Positions 1-8,183 are shown, counted from the stretch's first letter. The stretch is 28,611 nt of DNA from an uncultured Wenzhouxiangella sp. (GCA_937876395.1 CALEIM010000003.1:1-28611), one strand, 5' to 3'. Translations and numbers: made by a program. Notes: generated by a model not told the origin, from the letters alone.

Positions 1-2
1 AC

Positions 3-983
3 GCGCAGGGCGAACGTTTCATGGAGCGCTACGCGCCCAACGCGAAGGACCTGGCCTCGCGCGACGTGGTCAGCCGCTCGATGACGATGGAGATCCGCGA
101 GGGCCGCGGCGTCGGCGAGCACAAGGACCACATCCATCTCGACCTGACCCATCTGGATCCGGCCGACATCCACAAGAAGCTGCCGGGCATCGCCGAGAGC
201 GCGAAGATCTTCGCCGGCGTGGATGTGGAAAAGCAGCCGATCCCGGTGATCCCGACCGTGCACTACAACATGGGCGGCATTCCGACCAACTACCACGGCG
301 CGGTTGTCACGCACCGGGACGGCAACCCCGAAAGCACGGTGCCGGGCCTGTATGCCGTTGGTGAGGCAGGCTGCGTGTCGGTTCACGGCGCAAACCGTCT
401 CGGCTCGAATTCGTTGCTTGATCTGATTGTCTTCGGTCGCGCCGTGGCGATCCACTGCGGTGAAACCATTGATCCGGACCAGACCCATGCGCCGCTGCCC
501 GAGGGCACCCTCGATCGCCTGGTTGGCGAGTTTGATCGCCTGCGACATGCCGACGGTGATCTGCCGACCGCCGAGATCCGCGATCGTATGCAGCGCACCA
601 TGCAAAACCACGCTGCGGTATTCCGAACCGGTGAAACACTGGCCGAGGGCTGTACACAGATTGCCGAAGTTGCTGCACAGTTTGACCGCGTCAAAGTCAT
701 GGACCGCTCCATGGTTTGGAACTCCGATCTGGTCGAGACTCTGGAGCTGCGCAACCTGCTTGGCAATGCGGTCACCACCATGGTGGCCGCTGAAAACCGC
801 ACCGAAAGCCGCGGTGCACATGCGCGTGAAGACTATAGCGAGCGCGATGACGACAACTGGATGAAGCATTCGCTGATCTGGATGGACGAGGCGCATCAAA
901 CGCGCATCGACTATCGCCCGGTCCACCTGCACACCCTGACCGACGAATGCGAAGTCATTCCGCCACAGGCACGGACGTATTAA
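3..983 (+). CDS. sdhA: Succinate dehydrogenase flavoprotein subunit, C-terminal part
   Basis: This is the C-terminal ~326 residues of SdhA, the FAD-carrying catalytic subunit of respiratory complex II (succinate to fumarate, passing electrons to SdhB). The frame is open to the left edge and its first visible residues (GERFMERYAPNAKDLASRDV) are internal SdhA sequence, so the gene is truncated by the window and not broken. Visible family hallmarks are HYNMGGIPTNYHG, the FAD-binding GLYAVGEAGCVSVHGANRLG stretch, and the C-terminal HAREDYSERDDDNWMKHSL block with its conserved Arg and Asp residues. The TAA stop is 2 nt before the sdhB ATG, so the two are translated from one transcript. sdhC and sdhD would be expected just outside the window to the left. 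Confidence 0.97.
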   Translation, partial: AQGERFMERYAPNAKDLASRDVVSRSMTMEIREGRGVGEHKDHIHLDLTHLDPADIHKKLPGIAESAKIFAGVDVEKQPIPVIPTVHYNMGGIPTNYHGAVVTHRDGNPESTVPGLYAVGEAGCVSVHGANRLGSNSLLDLIVFGRAVAIHCGETIDPDQTHAPLPEGTLDRLVGEFDRLRHADGDLPTAEIRDRMQRTMQNHAAVFRTGETLAEGCTQIAEVAAQFDRVKVMDRSMVWNSDLVETLELRNLLGNAVTTMVAAENRTESRGAHAREDYSERDDDNWMKHSLIWMDEAHQTRIDYRPVHLHTLTDECEVIPPQARTY

Positions 984-985
984 TC

Positions 986-1771
986 ATGGCCGAGTTCAGA
1001 CTTCCCAAAAACTCCCGCATCAGCAAGGGCAAGCATTACCCGGCGCCGGATGGCGCCAAGCGGGTCAAGACATTCCGCATCTATCGCTGGAATCCCGACA
1101 GCGGTGAAAACCCGCGCATCGACAGCTATGACATCGATCTCGATAGCTGCGGGCCAATGGTGCTCGACGCCGTCATCAAGATCAAAAACGAGATTGACCC
1201 AACCCTGACTTTCCGGCGCTCTTGCCGTGAAGGCATCTGCGGCTCGTGCGCCTTCAATATTGACGGTGGCAATACCCTGGCCTGCACCAAGGGCATCGAC
1301 GAGATTTCCGGCGACGTCAAGATCTACCCGCTGCCGCATATGCCGGTGGTGAAGGATCTTGTGCCGGACCTGACCCATTTCTACGCCCAGTACGCTTCGA
1401 TTCAGCCGTGGATTCGCACTCAGAGCACGGCGCCGCCCGACAAGGAGCGCCTCCAGTCACCCGAGGATCGCAAGCAGCTTGATGGCCTGTATGAGTGCAT
1501 CCTGTGCGCATGCTGCTCAACTGCCTGCCCGAGCTACTGGTGGAGCGGCGAGCGCTACATGGGTCCGGCGGTGCTGCTCCAGGCCCATCGCTGGCTAGTC
1601 GATTCACGCGATGAAGCGACCGGAGATCGCCTCGATTTTCTTGAGGACCCGTTCCGCCTGTATCGCTGTCATACGATCATGAACTGCACCCAGACCTGCC
1701 CGAAGGGTCTGAACCCGGCCAAGGCGATCGCCGAAATCAAGAAGATGATGCTGGCCCGTCGCAGCCTGTAG
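986..1771 (+). CDS. sdhB: Succinate dehydrogenase iron-sulfur subunit
   Basis: SdhB, 261 residues, carries electrons from the SdhA flavin through three Fe-S clusters to quinone at the membrane. The 2Fe-2S ligands are visible in CREGICGSC (Cys80, 85, 88) plus Cys100. The two C-terminal cluster-binding groups are CILCACCSTACP (from Cys171) and CHTIMNCTQTCPKG (from Cys228), which supply the 4Fe-4S and 3Fe-4S sites. An upstream in-frame ATG at 947 lies inside sdhA. The ATG at 986, giving MAEFRLPKNS and following the sdhA stop by 2 nt, is the natural start. Length and motif order are normal for the family. Confidence 0.97.
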   Translation: MAEFRLPKNSRISKGKHYPAPDGAKRVKTFRIYRWNPDSGENPRIDSYDIDLDSCGPMVLDAVIKIKNEIDPTLTFRRSCREGICGSCAFNIDGGNTLACTKGIDEISGDVKIYPLPHMPVVKDLVPDLTHFYAQYASIQPWIRTQSTAPPDKERLQSPEDRKQLDGLYECILCACCSTACPSYWWSGERYMGPAVLLQAHRWLVDSRDEATGDRLDFLEDPFRLYRCHTIMNCTQTCPKGLNPAKAIAEIKKMMLARRSL

Positions 1772-1788
1772 CGGGCGGCAGTCAGAGG

Positions 1789-1804
1789 TCCCAGAAGCCT
1801 GGGA
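1789..1804 (+). other. Small hairpin between sdhB and sdhE
   Basis: TCCCAG (1789-1794) and CTGGGA (1799-1804) form a 6-bp perfect stem with a 4-nt AAGC loop in the 40-nt gap between sdhB and sdhE. There is no T-run, so it is not an intrinsic terminator. It sits just in front of the sdhE start and might damp translation or mark an mRNA processing or stability boundary, which would fit an assembly factor being needed in smaller amounts than the enzyme. The role is inferred. Confidence 0.4.
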
Positions 1805-1811
1805 GCCCGAT

Positions 1812-2078
1812 ATGACGAACCAAACTGCCGATCTGCAGCGGAAACTGCGCTGGCGCTGCCGGCGCGGAATGCAGGAACTTGATGTCATGCTACTGCGCTG
1901 GCTGGATGATGCCTGGCTTGAAGCTGACGAGGCTCAGCGCCGTGCCTTCGCCCGACTGCTTGAATTCGAAGATGATCTGCTGTGGGATTGGCTGGGCGGC
2001 CAGACCCGGCCGGACGACGGTCTGAACACCATTGTGGACGAGATTCGTGCGCTCAGCTTCAGCTCCCCTGAGCATTGA
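1812..2078 (+). CDS. sdhE: Succinate dehydrogenase FAD assembly factor SdhE
   Basis: An 88-residue protein of the SdhE/SDHAF2 (YgfY, DUF339) family, which assists covalent attachment of FAD to SdhA. The diagnostic RGMQELD motif, equivalent to the RGxxE motif needed for flavinylation, is at residues ~18-24. It is followed by the acidic helical FxxLLEFEDDLLWDWL block typical of the family. It lies 40 nt downstream of sdhB, on the same strand as its client, and its 3' end overlaps the next ORF by about 30 nt. Length and composition are normal for the family. Confidence 0.93.
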   Translation: MTNQTADLQRKLRWRCRRGMQELDVMLLRWLDDAWLEADEAQRRAFARLLEFEDDLLWDWLGGQTRPDDGLNTIVDEIRALSFSSPEH

Positions 2079-2478
2079 TAGCTCCATCGGCCCGGCGCTC
2101 GGAGCGGCGCTGATCGTTGCAATTCTCACCGTCTTTGCCGTGGTCGGCCTGGTCTGGGTCGGCCTGCCAATCTGGCTGCGTCTGCTGCTGGCCGTGGTTT
2201 GCGCGCTGGTCGGCACACTGTCCTGCTACGGCCTGGTGAAGCCCCGCTGGCGTCGCATCAAGCTTGCAGGTGCCGAGCTCAAACTTGCCGATGCTGCCGG
2301 CACCGGGTTATCGGCCCGAATGATCGGCCGGCCCTTTGTCAGCCCGTTTTATGTTGGCTTTCGCTGGCGTGCCGTCGCCGGCGGTGCGGTTCGCTCACTG
2401 GGTTTGTTCCGCGGCCAGCTCTCTGCTGACGCGCACCGGCGCATGGTTACCCTGCTGCGCTATCATCAAAACACATGA
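2047..2478 (+). CDS. YgfX (CptA)-like membrane protein
   Basis: Small protein of ~143 residues with two closely spaced hydrophobic segments near the N-terminus (roughly residues 15-35 and 39-58), then a soluble C-terminal part containing LGLFRGQLSADAHRRM. This architecture, and its position directly after sdhE, match the YgfX/CptA family. In E. coli ygfX is the partner of ygfY/sdhE; a toxin role on cell division proteins has been proposed there but is disputed. The start is uncertain. No ATG precedes the first membrane segment; a GTG at 2047 (chosen) or a TTG at 2032 would serve, both inside sdhE, implying translational coupling. The stop overlaps the mtgA start as ATGA. Family assignment rests on topology and synteny more than on sequence identity. 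Confidence 0.7.
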   Translation: MRSASAPLSIDSSIGPALGAALIVAILTVFAVVGLVWVGLPIWLRLLLAVVCALVGTLSCYGLVKPRWRRIKLAGAELKLADAAGTGLSARMIGRPFVSPFYVGFRWRAVAGGAVRSLGLFRGQLSADAHRRMVTLLRYHQNT

Positions 2479-3158
2479 AGCGATTTTTCCGCACGCTGTT
2501 CAAGTGGTTTTTCCGTCTGCTGCTGGTCAGCCTGCTGATCGCGGTTGTCCTGACCTTGCCGCTGCGCTGGATTGATCCGCCGACTTCAGCCTTCATGCTG
2601 CTCGATCGTTATCAACAGCAGCGCCCGGTGCGGCAGGAGTGGCTACCGCTGGCCGAGATTTCCGAACACCTGGCCCTGGCGGTGATTGCTTCCGAAGATC
2701 AGAACTTCCCGCATCATTTTGGCTTTGACCTGGGCGAGATCCGCGACGCGGTCGAAACCCGCATGGAAGGCGGCAGGTTGCGCGGTGCCAGCACGATCAG
2801 CCAGCAGCTCGCGCGTAATCTGTACCTGTGGCCCGATCGAAGCTGGCTGCGCAAGGGGCTGGAGTTTGGTCTGACGGTGCCGCTGGAACTGTTTTTGCCC
2901 AAGCACCGCATGCTGGAAATCTATCTCAATATTGCCGAGTTCGATGACGGTGTGTTCGGGGCTGAAGCGGCGGCACAGCATTATTTCGCCAAGCCAGCGG
3001 CCCGTCTCAGTCGCAGCGAGGCGGCCTTGCTGGCGGCGGTTCTACCCGCACCTAAGCGGCTCAATCCGGACCGTCCTGACGCCTATATGCTTGAGCGCCA
3101 GCGCTGGATCATCGGCCAAATGGAAAATCTCGGCTCGCAGTGGGTTCCGGCCCCATGA
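2475..3158 (+). CDS. mtgA: Monofunctional peptidoglycan glycosyltransferase
   Basis: MtgA, 227 residues, polymerises lipid II into glycan strands at the outer face of the inner membrane. One N-terminal transmembrane helix (residues ~11-30) is followed by a single GT51 domain. The catalytic Glu is Glu74 in the ASEDQNFPHHFGFD motif. The other GT51 signatures follow in order: RGASTISQQLARNLYLW, KHRMLEIYLNIAEF and GAEAAAQHYFAK. There is no transpeptidase domain, which separates it from class A PBPs. Its ATG overlaps the preceding stop (ATGA) and its own stop overlaps the next ATG in the same way, so it sits in the middle of a translationally coupled series. Confidence 0.95.
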   Translation: MKRFFRTLFKWFFRLLLVSLLIAVVLTLPLRWIDPPTSAFMLLDRYQQQRPVRQEWLPLAEISEHLALAVIASEDQNFPHHFGFDLGEIRDAVETRMEGGRLRGASTISQQLARNLYLWPDRSWLRKGLEFGLTVPLELFLPKHRMLEIYLNIAEFDDGVFGAEAAAQHYFAKPAARLSRSEAALLAAVLPAPKRLNPDRPDAYMLERQRWIIGQMENLGSQWVPAP

Positions 3159-3565
3159 CGCTAATCCGAGCAAACTCATCTGCGGAATACTGGTTCGAGG
3201 AAGGCTGCTGGATCAGCGAGCTGAGCAACAGCCCAGCCGATCCCGGTCTGTCGGTTGCGCGCGTTCGCGTGCCGCCTGGGGCTACCACGCGCTGGCACAG
3301 TCTGGCCGGCATTGTCGAGCGCTACCTGATCGAATCAGGTCGTGGCCGGGTTGAGCTGGGTAACGGATTGCGCGAAGAGCTGCAAAGCGGTGACGTCATC
3401 GTAATCGAGGCGGGCATGGCCCAGCGCATTGTCAATGTTGGTGCCAATGAGCTGCATTTTCTGGCCCTGTGCACGCCGCGCTTCCGGCCCGGGTGCTATC
3501 GTGATCTGGAAGATGACCATGGACCGTCCGGGACGTCGCCCCGACCTACGACCACTGAACGGTAG
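3155..3565 (+). CDS. Cupin-domain protein
   Basis: 136 residues. The ATG at 3155 overlaps the mtgA stop (ATGA), which decides the start. The fold pattern is a single cupin barrel: the first motif region reads VPPGATTRWHSLAGIVERYLIESG, followed by GRVELG, a SGDVIVIEAG turn and a second motif AQRIVNVGANELHFLALC. The metal-site pattern is incomplete. His in TRWHS and the Glu of ERYLIE are present, but the second His of the usual HxH is not, and Gln stands where the final His often occurs. It could be a metal-binding enzyme or a sugar/small-molecule binding protein; the substrate is unknown. It ends 20 bp from the convergent acs stop. Confidence 0.8.
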   Translation: MTLIRANSSAEYWFEEGCWISELSNSPADPGLSVARVRVPPGATTRWHSLAGIVERYLIESGRGRVELGNGLREELQSGDVIVIEAGMAQRIVNVGANELHFLALCTPRFRPGCYRDLEDDHGPSGTSPRPTTTER

Positions 3566-3584
3566 CTTGGGCCGTCCCGCCCTT

Positions 3585-5546
<1,962 letters not shown>

Positions 5547-5587
5547 GTGACTTACCTTTTCAATGCAGGAAACGAACTCTGATCCAG

Positions 5588-5614
5588 ATTCTACCAGCAG
5601 GTCAGGCCTGTAAA
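5588..5614 (-). promoter_or_regulatory. Candidate acs promoter
   Basis: On the minus strand TAGAAT (5593-5588) is a 5/6 match to the -10 hexamer and is preceded by TGG, giving an extended -10 (TGGTAGAAT). A TTTACA -35-like hexamer lies at 5614-5609 with a short 15-bp spacer. It would start transcription about 35 nt before the acs ATG, so acs can be transcribed independently of the csoR-like gene upstream. Confidence 0.5.
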
Positions 5615-5637
5615 GTCAGCGTACTTCTCGGCCCAGG

Positions 5638-5657
5638 CTGCCCCAATGCTGGGGCAG
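5638..5657 (-). other. Perfect 8-bp hairpin/dyad between the csoR-like gene and acs
   Basis: CTGCCCCA (5638-5645) and TGGGGCAG (5650-5657) are perfect inverted repeats with a 4-nt loop, 7 bp beyond the stop codon of the regulator gene. No T-run follows on the minus strand, so it is at best a weak terminator. The CCCC/GGGG half-sites resemble the dyad over the regulator's own promoter, so a second operator in front of acs is an alternative reading. Confidence 0.45.
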
Positions 5658-5663
5658 GGCGCT

Positions 5664-5936
5664 TCACAGGCCGTAGCGAGTGAGCAGGTCGATCAGTTCA
5701 TCGATACGGTTGATTGCCTGCTCCGATGTGACTGCCGGCTGTTGAAGGCTACGACGTAAATGCTCGCTCAGGATGCTGACTTCGACCGCTCTCAGAGCCG
5801 AGCGCGCCGCGCGGAGCTGGGTCAGGATTTCGCGGCTGCCGCGCTCTTCGTGGATCATTCGGACCACGCCTTCCACCTGACCACGAGCGCGATTAAGGCG
5901 CTGAATCTGATTTTGACAAGCCGTCTTCTCACTCAT
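5664..5936 (-). CDS. CsoR/RcnR/FrmR-family transcriptional repressor with serine-substituted sensor site
   Basis: A 90-residue all-helical regulator of the DUF156 (CsoR/RcnR/FrmR/CstR) family. It is recognised from the QIQRLNRARGQVEGVVRMI helix, the ILTQLRAARSAL helix and the EHLRRSL segment, and its length is typical. A longer frame exists, but the ATG at 5936 (MSEKTAC...) fits family N-termini and leaves the operator dyad upstream. Counting from this start, the positions equivalent to the Cu-binding Cys-His-Cys triad of CsoR (spacing 25 and 4) are Ser34, His59 and Ser63. Both cysteines are missing and the only Cys is Cys7. It is therefore unlikely to be an ordinary Cu(I), formaldehyde or persulfide sensor. 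The upstream promoter carries a C/G-tract dyad, suggesting autoregulation. acs follows on the same strand. Confidence 0.85.
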   Translation of the reverse strand: MSEKTACQNQIQRLNRARGQVEGVVRMIHEERGSREILTQLRAARSALRAVEVSILSEHLRRSLQQPAVTSEQAINRIDELIDLLTRYGL

Positions 5937-5945
5937 GCTGGCAGG

Positions 5946-5962
5946 GTACCCCGCTGGGGTAT
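5946..5962 (-). promoter_or_regulatory. Operator-like dyad over the csoR-like promoter
   Basis: TACCCC (5947-5952), GCT, GGGGTA (5956-5961) is a perfect 6+6 bp inverted repeat ending 10 bp upstream of the regulator's start codon. It has the C/G-tract dyad form known for CsoR/RcnR/FrmR-family operators. It overlaps a candidate -10 (TATACC, minus 5963-5958), which is paired with TTGAAG at 5987-5982 across an 18-bp spacer. Binding there would block transcription of its own gene. Confidence 0.6.
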
Positions 5963-5967
5963 ATGGC

Positions 5968-5982
5968 GCAAATCGAATTTGC
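5968..5982 (-). repeat. Second inverted repeat in the regulator promoter
   Basis: GCAAAT (5968-5973), CGA, ATTTGC (5977-5982) is a perfect 6+6 inverted repeat lying in the -35/-10 spacer of the same promoter, 6 bp from the C/G-tract dyad. It has no C/G tract, so it may be a site for a different regulator. Confidence 0.4.
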
Positions 5983-5989
5983 TTCAAGC

Positions 5990-6103
5990 AAGTCTGAGGT
6001 ATTAAATATCAGTAACTTGCATAACAGTCATCATGCGTTTGTTTATGTCGTTCCACGGCCAGGTCGGGGGTATCCGAAGGCAGAGTGAAAGCAGGAAGTA
6101 GAC
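5990..6103. other. Gene-free gap between the csoR-like promoter and the rhlE terminator
   Basis: This spacer, with 6144-6172 beyond the terminator, separates the csoR-like promoter from the end of rhlE. Apart from the terminator at 6104-6143 I see no coding sequence or further convincing signal in it. Confidence 0.5.
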
Positions 6104-6143
6104 AAAAAAAGAGCACTGCACGCGCTGACGGCGTGCAGTGCTC
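6104..6143 (-). terminator. Strong intrinsic terminator of rhlE
   Basis: On the minus strand a perfect 13-bp stem, GAGCACTGCACGC (read from 6143) with its complement at 6123-6111 and a 7-nt loop, is followed directly by a run of seven T (6110-6104). It lies 30 nt after the rhlE stop. This is a textbook Rho-independent terminator and separates rhlE from the csoR-like gene. Confidence 0.93.
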
Positions 6144-6172
6144 GAAGATTCAAAGTGAAGCGAGGAGGAAAA

Positions 6173-7486
6173 TCAGGCAGCGCGGCGTTGAGTCCTGCCT
6201 TGCTGATTACTACGTCCTCCCACACCGGAGGCTTTCTGGCCGCGGGAGCGTTGGCGACGCGAATTGTGCCTGGCATTGGGCGCCTCCTTGCCGGCCCGGG
6301 CCTTGCCTCCTCCGCCGCGTCGGGCCGGAGTCTTGCCGGCCTCCCGAGACAGGGGTTCAGTGGCTTCGTAGCCGTCAACCCCGTAGGTGGGGATTTCGAC
6401 CTTGACCAGCTTGCGAATGTCCTCAAACAGGCCGTGTTCCGAGCCCGCCACCAGTGATACGGCAAGGCCGTCGTTACCGGCGCGGCCGGTGCGGCCAATG
6501 CGGTGCACGTAGTCTTCGGGCACGTTCGGAATTTCAAAGTTGACGACGTGCGGGAGCTGGTCAATGTCCAGGCCGCGTGCGGCAATATCGGTGGCGACCA
6601 GCACCCGGATGCGGTTTTGCTTGAATTCCTTCAAGGCCTTGGTGCGCGCAGCCTGGCTTTTGTTGCCGTGAATTGCCGAGCTGCTCAAGCCATCCGCTTC
6701 GAGCTGCCGGGCGAGGCGATTGGCGCCGTGCTTGGTGCGCGTAAACACCAGCACCTGGCGCCAGTTATTCGAGCCAATCAGCCAGGACAGCACTTCGCGC
6801 TTGTCCTTCTGGTCGACCCGGAAAGCCTGCTGGGCAATTCGGTCGACGGTCGAGTTCGGCGGCGCGGTCTCCACTCTTTCCGGATTATTCAGATAGCGCT
6901 TGGCCATCTCGCCAATCTCTTTGGAGAAGGTGGCCGAAAACAGCAGTGTCTGGCGCTTTTTCGGCAGGGCGTTGACGATCCGGTCGATGGCCGGGCGAAA
7001 ACCCATATCCAGCATTCGGTCGGCCTCGTCGAGCACCAGGGTTTCGATGCCGCTCAGGTTGATGGTGCCGCGCTGCATATGGTCGATCAGGCGGCCGGGC
7101 GTGGCAACCACCAGATCGACGCCGCGCTGCAGTTTGCTGATCTGGGGGTTGATGTTCACGCCGCCAAAGATTTCGACCGAGCGCAGCTTGACATGCCGGC
7201 TGTAGGCGCGCAGGTTTTCATTGACCTGGGCAGCCAGTTCACGGGTCGGAATCAGGATCAGCACGCGCGGATGGCGCTGATGTCCGGTCTGCTCGCTCAG
7301 GGCGTGCAGCAGGGGGAGGGTGAAGGCCGCCGTCTTGCCGGTGCCCGTCTGGGCACTGGCCATCAAATCACGGCCAGCCATCACCAGCGGAATGGCGCGC
7401 TGTTGAATCGGCGTCGGGCTGGCATAGCCCTGCTCGCTGACAGCACGCAGCAGTTCGGCCTTGAGGCCGAGAGAGTCAAAGTTCAT
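6173..7486 (-). CDS. rhlE: DEAD-box RNA helicase, RhlE type
   Basis: 437 residues from the ATG at 7486, which has AAGGA 7 nt upstream; the frame stays open further upstream through the leader terminator. ATP-dependent RNA unwinding enzyme acting in RNA turnover and ribosome assembly. All motifs are present: Q motif (GYASPTPIQQRAIP), I (AQTGTGKT), Ia (PTRELAAQ), II (DEAD in VLDEADRMLDMGF), III (SAT), IV (VLVFTRTKHGANRL), V (ATDIAARGLDI) and VI (YVHRIGRTGRAG). A basic, low-complexity tail rich in Arg, Gly, Ala and Lys fills roughly the last 65 residues, typical of RhlE and likely RNA-binding. Other DEAD families (SrmB, RhlB) are less likely given the motif IV/V wording and tail. The leader contains an intrinsic terminator, pointing to attenuation. 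Confidence 0.92.
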   Translation of the reverse strand: MNFDSLGLKAELLRAVSEQGYASPTPIQQRAIPLVMAGRDLMASAQTGTGKTAAFTLPLLHALSEQTGHQRHPRVLILIPTRELAAQVNENLRAYSRHVKLRSVEIFGGVNINPQISKLQRGVDLVVATPGRLIDHMQRGTINLSGIETLVLDEADRMLDMGFRPAIDRIVNALPKKRQTLLFSATFSKEIGEMAKRYLNNPERVETAPPNSTVDRIAQQAFRVDQKDKREVLSWLIGSNNWRQVLVFTRTKHGANRLARQLEADGLSSSAIHGNKSQAARTKALKEFKQNRIRVLVATDIAARGLDIDQLPHVVNFEIPNVPEDYVHRIGRTGRAGNDGLAVSLVAGSEHGLFEDIRKLVKVEIPTYGVDGYEATEPLSREAGKTPARRGGGGKARAGKEAPNARHNSRRQRSRGQKASGVGGRSNQQGRTQRRAA

Positions 7487-7503
7487 ATTGGTCCTTAGTT
7501 CTG

Positions 7504-7565
7504 GGCCAAGGCATAAAAAATCCCGAAGAGTTCGGGGAGGTACAAATCGGGGAGAGGCCTTGGCC
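7504..7565 (-). promoter_or_regulatory. Candidate attenuator region in the rhlE leader
   Basis: A 9-bp perfect inverted repeat, GGCCAAGGC (7504-7512) and GCCTTGGCC (7557-7565), flanks the intrinsic terminator in the rhlE leader. In addition CTCCCCGA occurs twice on the minus strand (7553-7546 and 7539-7532), so the 3' arm of the terminator stem could pair with either copy. The layout allows alternative RNA folds with and without the terminator. The function is inferred. Confidence 0.5.
7515..7537 (-). terminator. Intrinsic terminator inside the rhlE 5' leader
   Basis: On the minus strand CCCGAA-CTC-TTCGGG (7536-7522) forms a 6-bp stem with a 3-nt loop, then one A and six T (7520-7515). It lies only 29 nt before the rhlE start codon and downstream of the likely rhlE promoter. 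It therefore ends leader transcripts before the gene unless overridden. It could alternatively be a distant terminator for the dodecin gene. Confidence 0.75.
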
Positions 7566-7648
7566 AGGATCATTTCGACCCTGTCTATCCGCGAGAGGGC
7601 GCTGATTCATCCGCTGCACAGGGTGTGCCACGATCAGCTGCGTGGCGC

Positions 7649-7657
7649 AAGATAGCA
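7649..7657 (-). promoter_or_regulatory. Candidate rhlE promoter (extended -10)
   Basis: TGCTATCTT on the minus strand (7657-7649) has the extended -10 form TGnTATnnT. No convincing -35 is seen. The predicted start near 7642 gives a leader of about 155 nt containing the terminator and the flanking inverted repeats. Confidence 0.45.
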
Positions 7658-7709
7658 CAGTTTTAACGGCAGCGCCGGATTATTTGCCGGATTGAAATTG
7701 GTGGAAGGG

Positions 7710-7734
7710 GCCGGGCGGCGCGAGTCCGCCCGGC
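7710..7734 (-). terminator. GC-rich hairpin after the dodecin gene
   Basis: GCCGGGCGG (7710-7718) and CCGCCCGGC (7726-7734) form a 9-bp perfect stem with a 7-nt loop, 22 bp beyond the dodecin stop. The following minus-strand bases are CCCTTCC and not a T-run, so termination would be weak or the hairpin may simply protect the mRNA 3' end. Confidence 0.5.
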
Positions 7735-7755
7735 AACGCGACTCCAGGCAACGGG

Positions 7756-7956
7756 TCAATCCAGTATGAAACTGACCCGCATGGTGACCCGGTAGCGAAC
7801 GACATCGCCGTTTTCAACAACGACTTTCTGTTCGGAGACCCACGCACCACGCACATTCTTCAGGGTTTTGTCGGCGCGCTTGATGCCACGTTTGACAGCA
7901 TCATCGAAGCTCTCTGTTGATTCAGACGAGATTTCTACAACTTTTGCTACGCTCAT
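7756..7956 (-). CDS. Dodecin family flavin-binding protein
   Basis: 66 residues from the ATG at 7956 (MSVAKVVEISSES), preceded by AAGGAGAG; a longer frame to 8040 is rejected because it lacks this signal and the family is 65-70 residues. Dodecins form hollow dodecamers that bind flavins (riboflavin, FMN, or CoA/FMN) and are thought to buffer free flavin. The SFDDAVKRGIKRADKTLKNVRGAWV helix-strand pattern is diagnostic. Trp39 is the residue that stacks on the isoalloxazine ring, and the QKVVVENGDVVRYRVTMRVSF strands complete the fold. It is probably monocistronic, with a GC hairpin downstream. Confidence 0.92.
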   Translation of the reverse strand: MSVAKVVEISSESTESFDDAVKRGIKRADKTLKNVRGAWVSEQKVVVENGDVVRYRVTMRVSFILD

Positions 7957-8126
7957 GGGAACTCTCTCCTTATTGGGTTTGAAATGAGCTGGCCAACGAC
8001 CAGCCCGGCCATGGACTTGTCGGCCGGTACTGCCGACCACAGCTTGAGCTCATTGTCCACACTGGCGAGCCGGATTTCCAGTGCTCAACGATTTGGCGCA
8101 TCTCGGCAGGCTACCCCATGATGTCT

Positions 8127-8148
8127 GTAGGAGCGGCTTTAGCCGCGA
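8127..8148 (+). repeat. GTAG-type REP element
   Basis: The sequence begins GTAGGAGCGGCTTTAGCCGC, with a GCGGCT (8133-8138)/AGCCGC (8141-8146) stem and a TT loop, preceded by the GTAG tetranucleotide. This is the hallmark of REP palindromes in Pseudomonas, Stenotrophomonas and relatives that are mobilised by RAYT (REP-associated tyrosine) transposases. Only one copy is seen in the window and no RAYT gene is present. Confidence 0.75.
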
Positions 8149-8183
8149 TGGCGGAAACCGCAACCCGGGGGCTGAAATTCGGG

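Noticed and set aside
6503..7498. 331-codon open frame on the plus strand opposite rhlE
   Set aside because: It is antisense to a helicase with every motif intact; long opposite frames are common in GC-rich genes, and it shows no domain or start signal.
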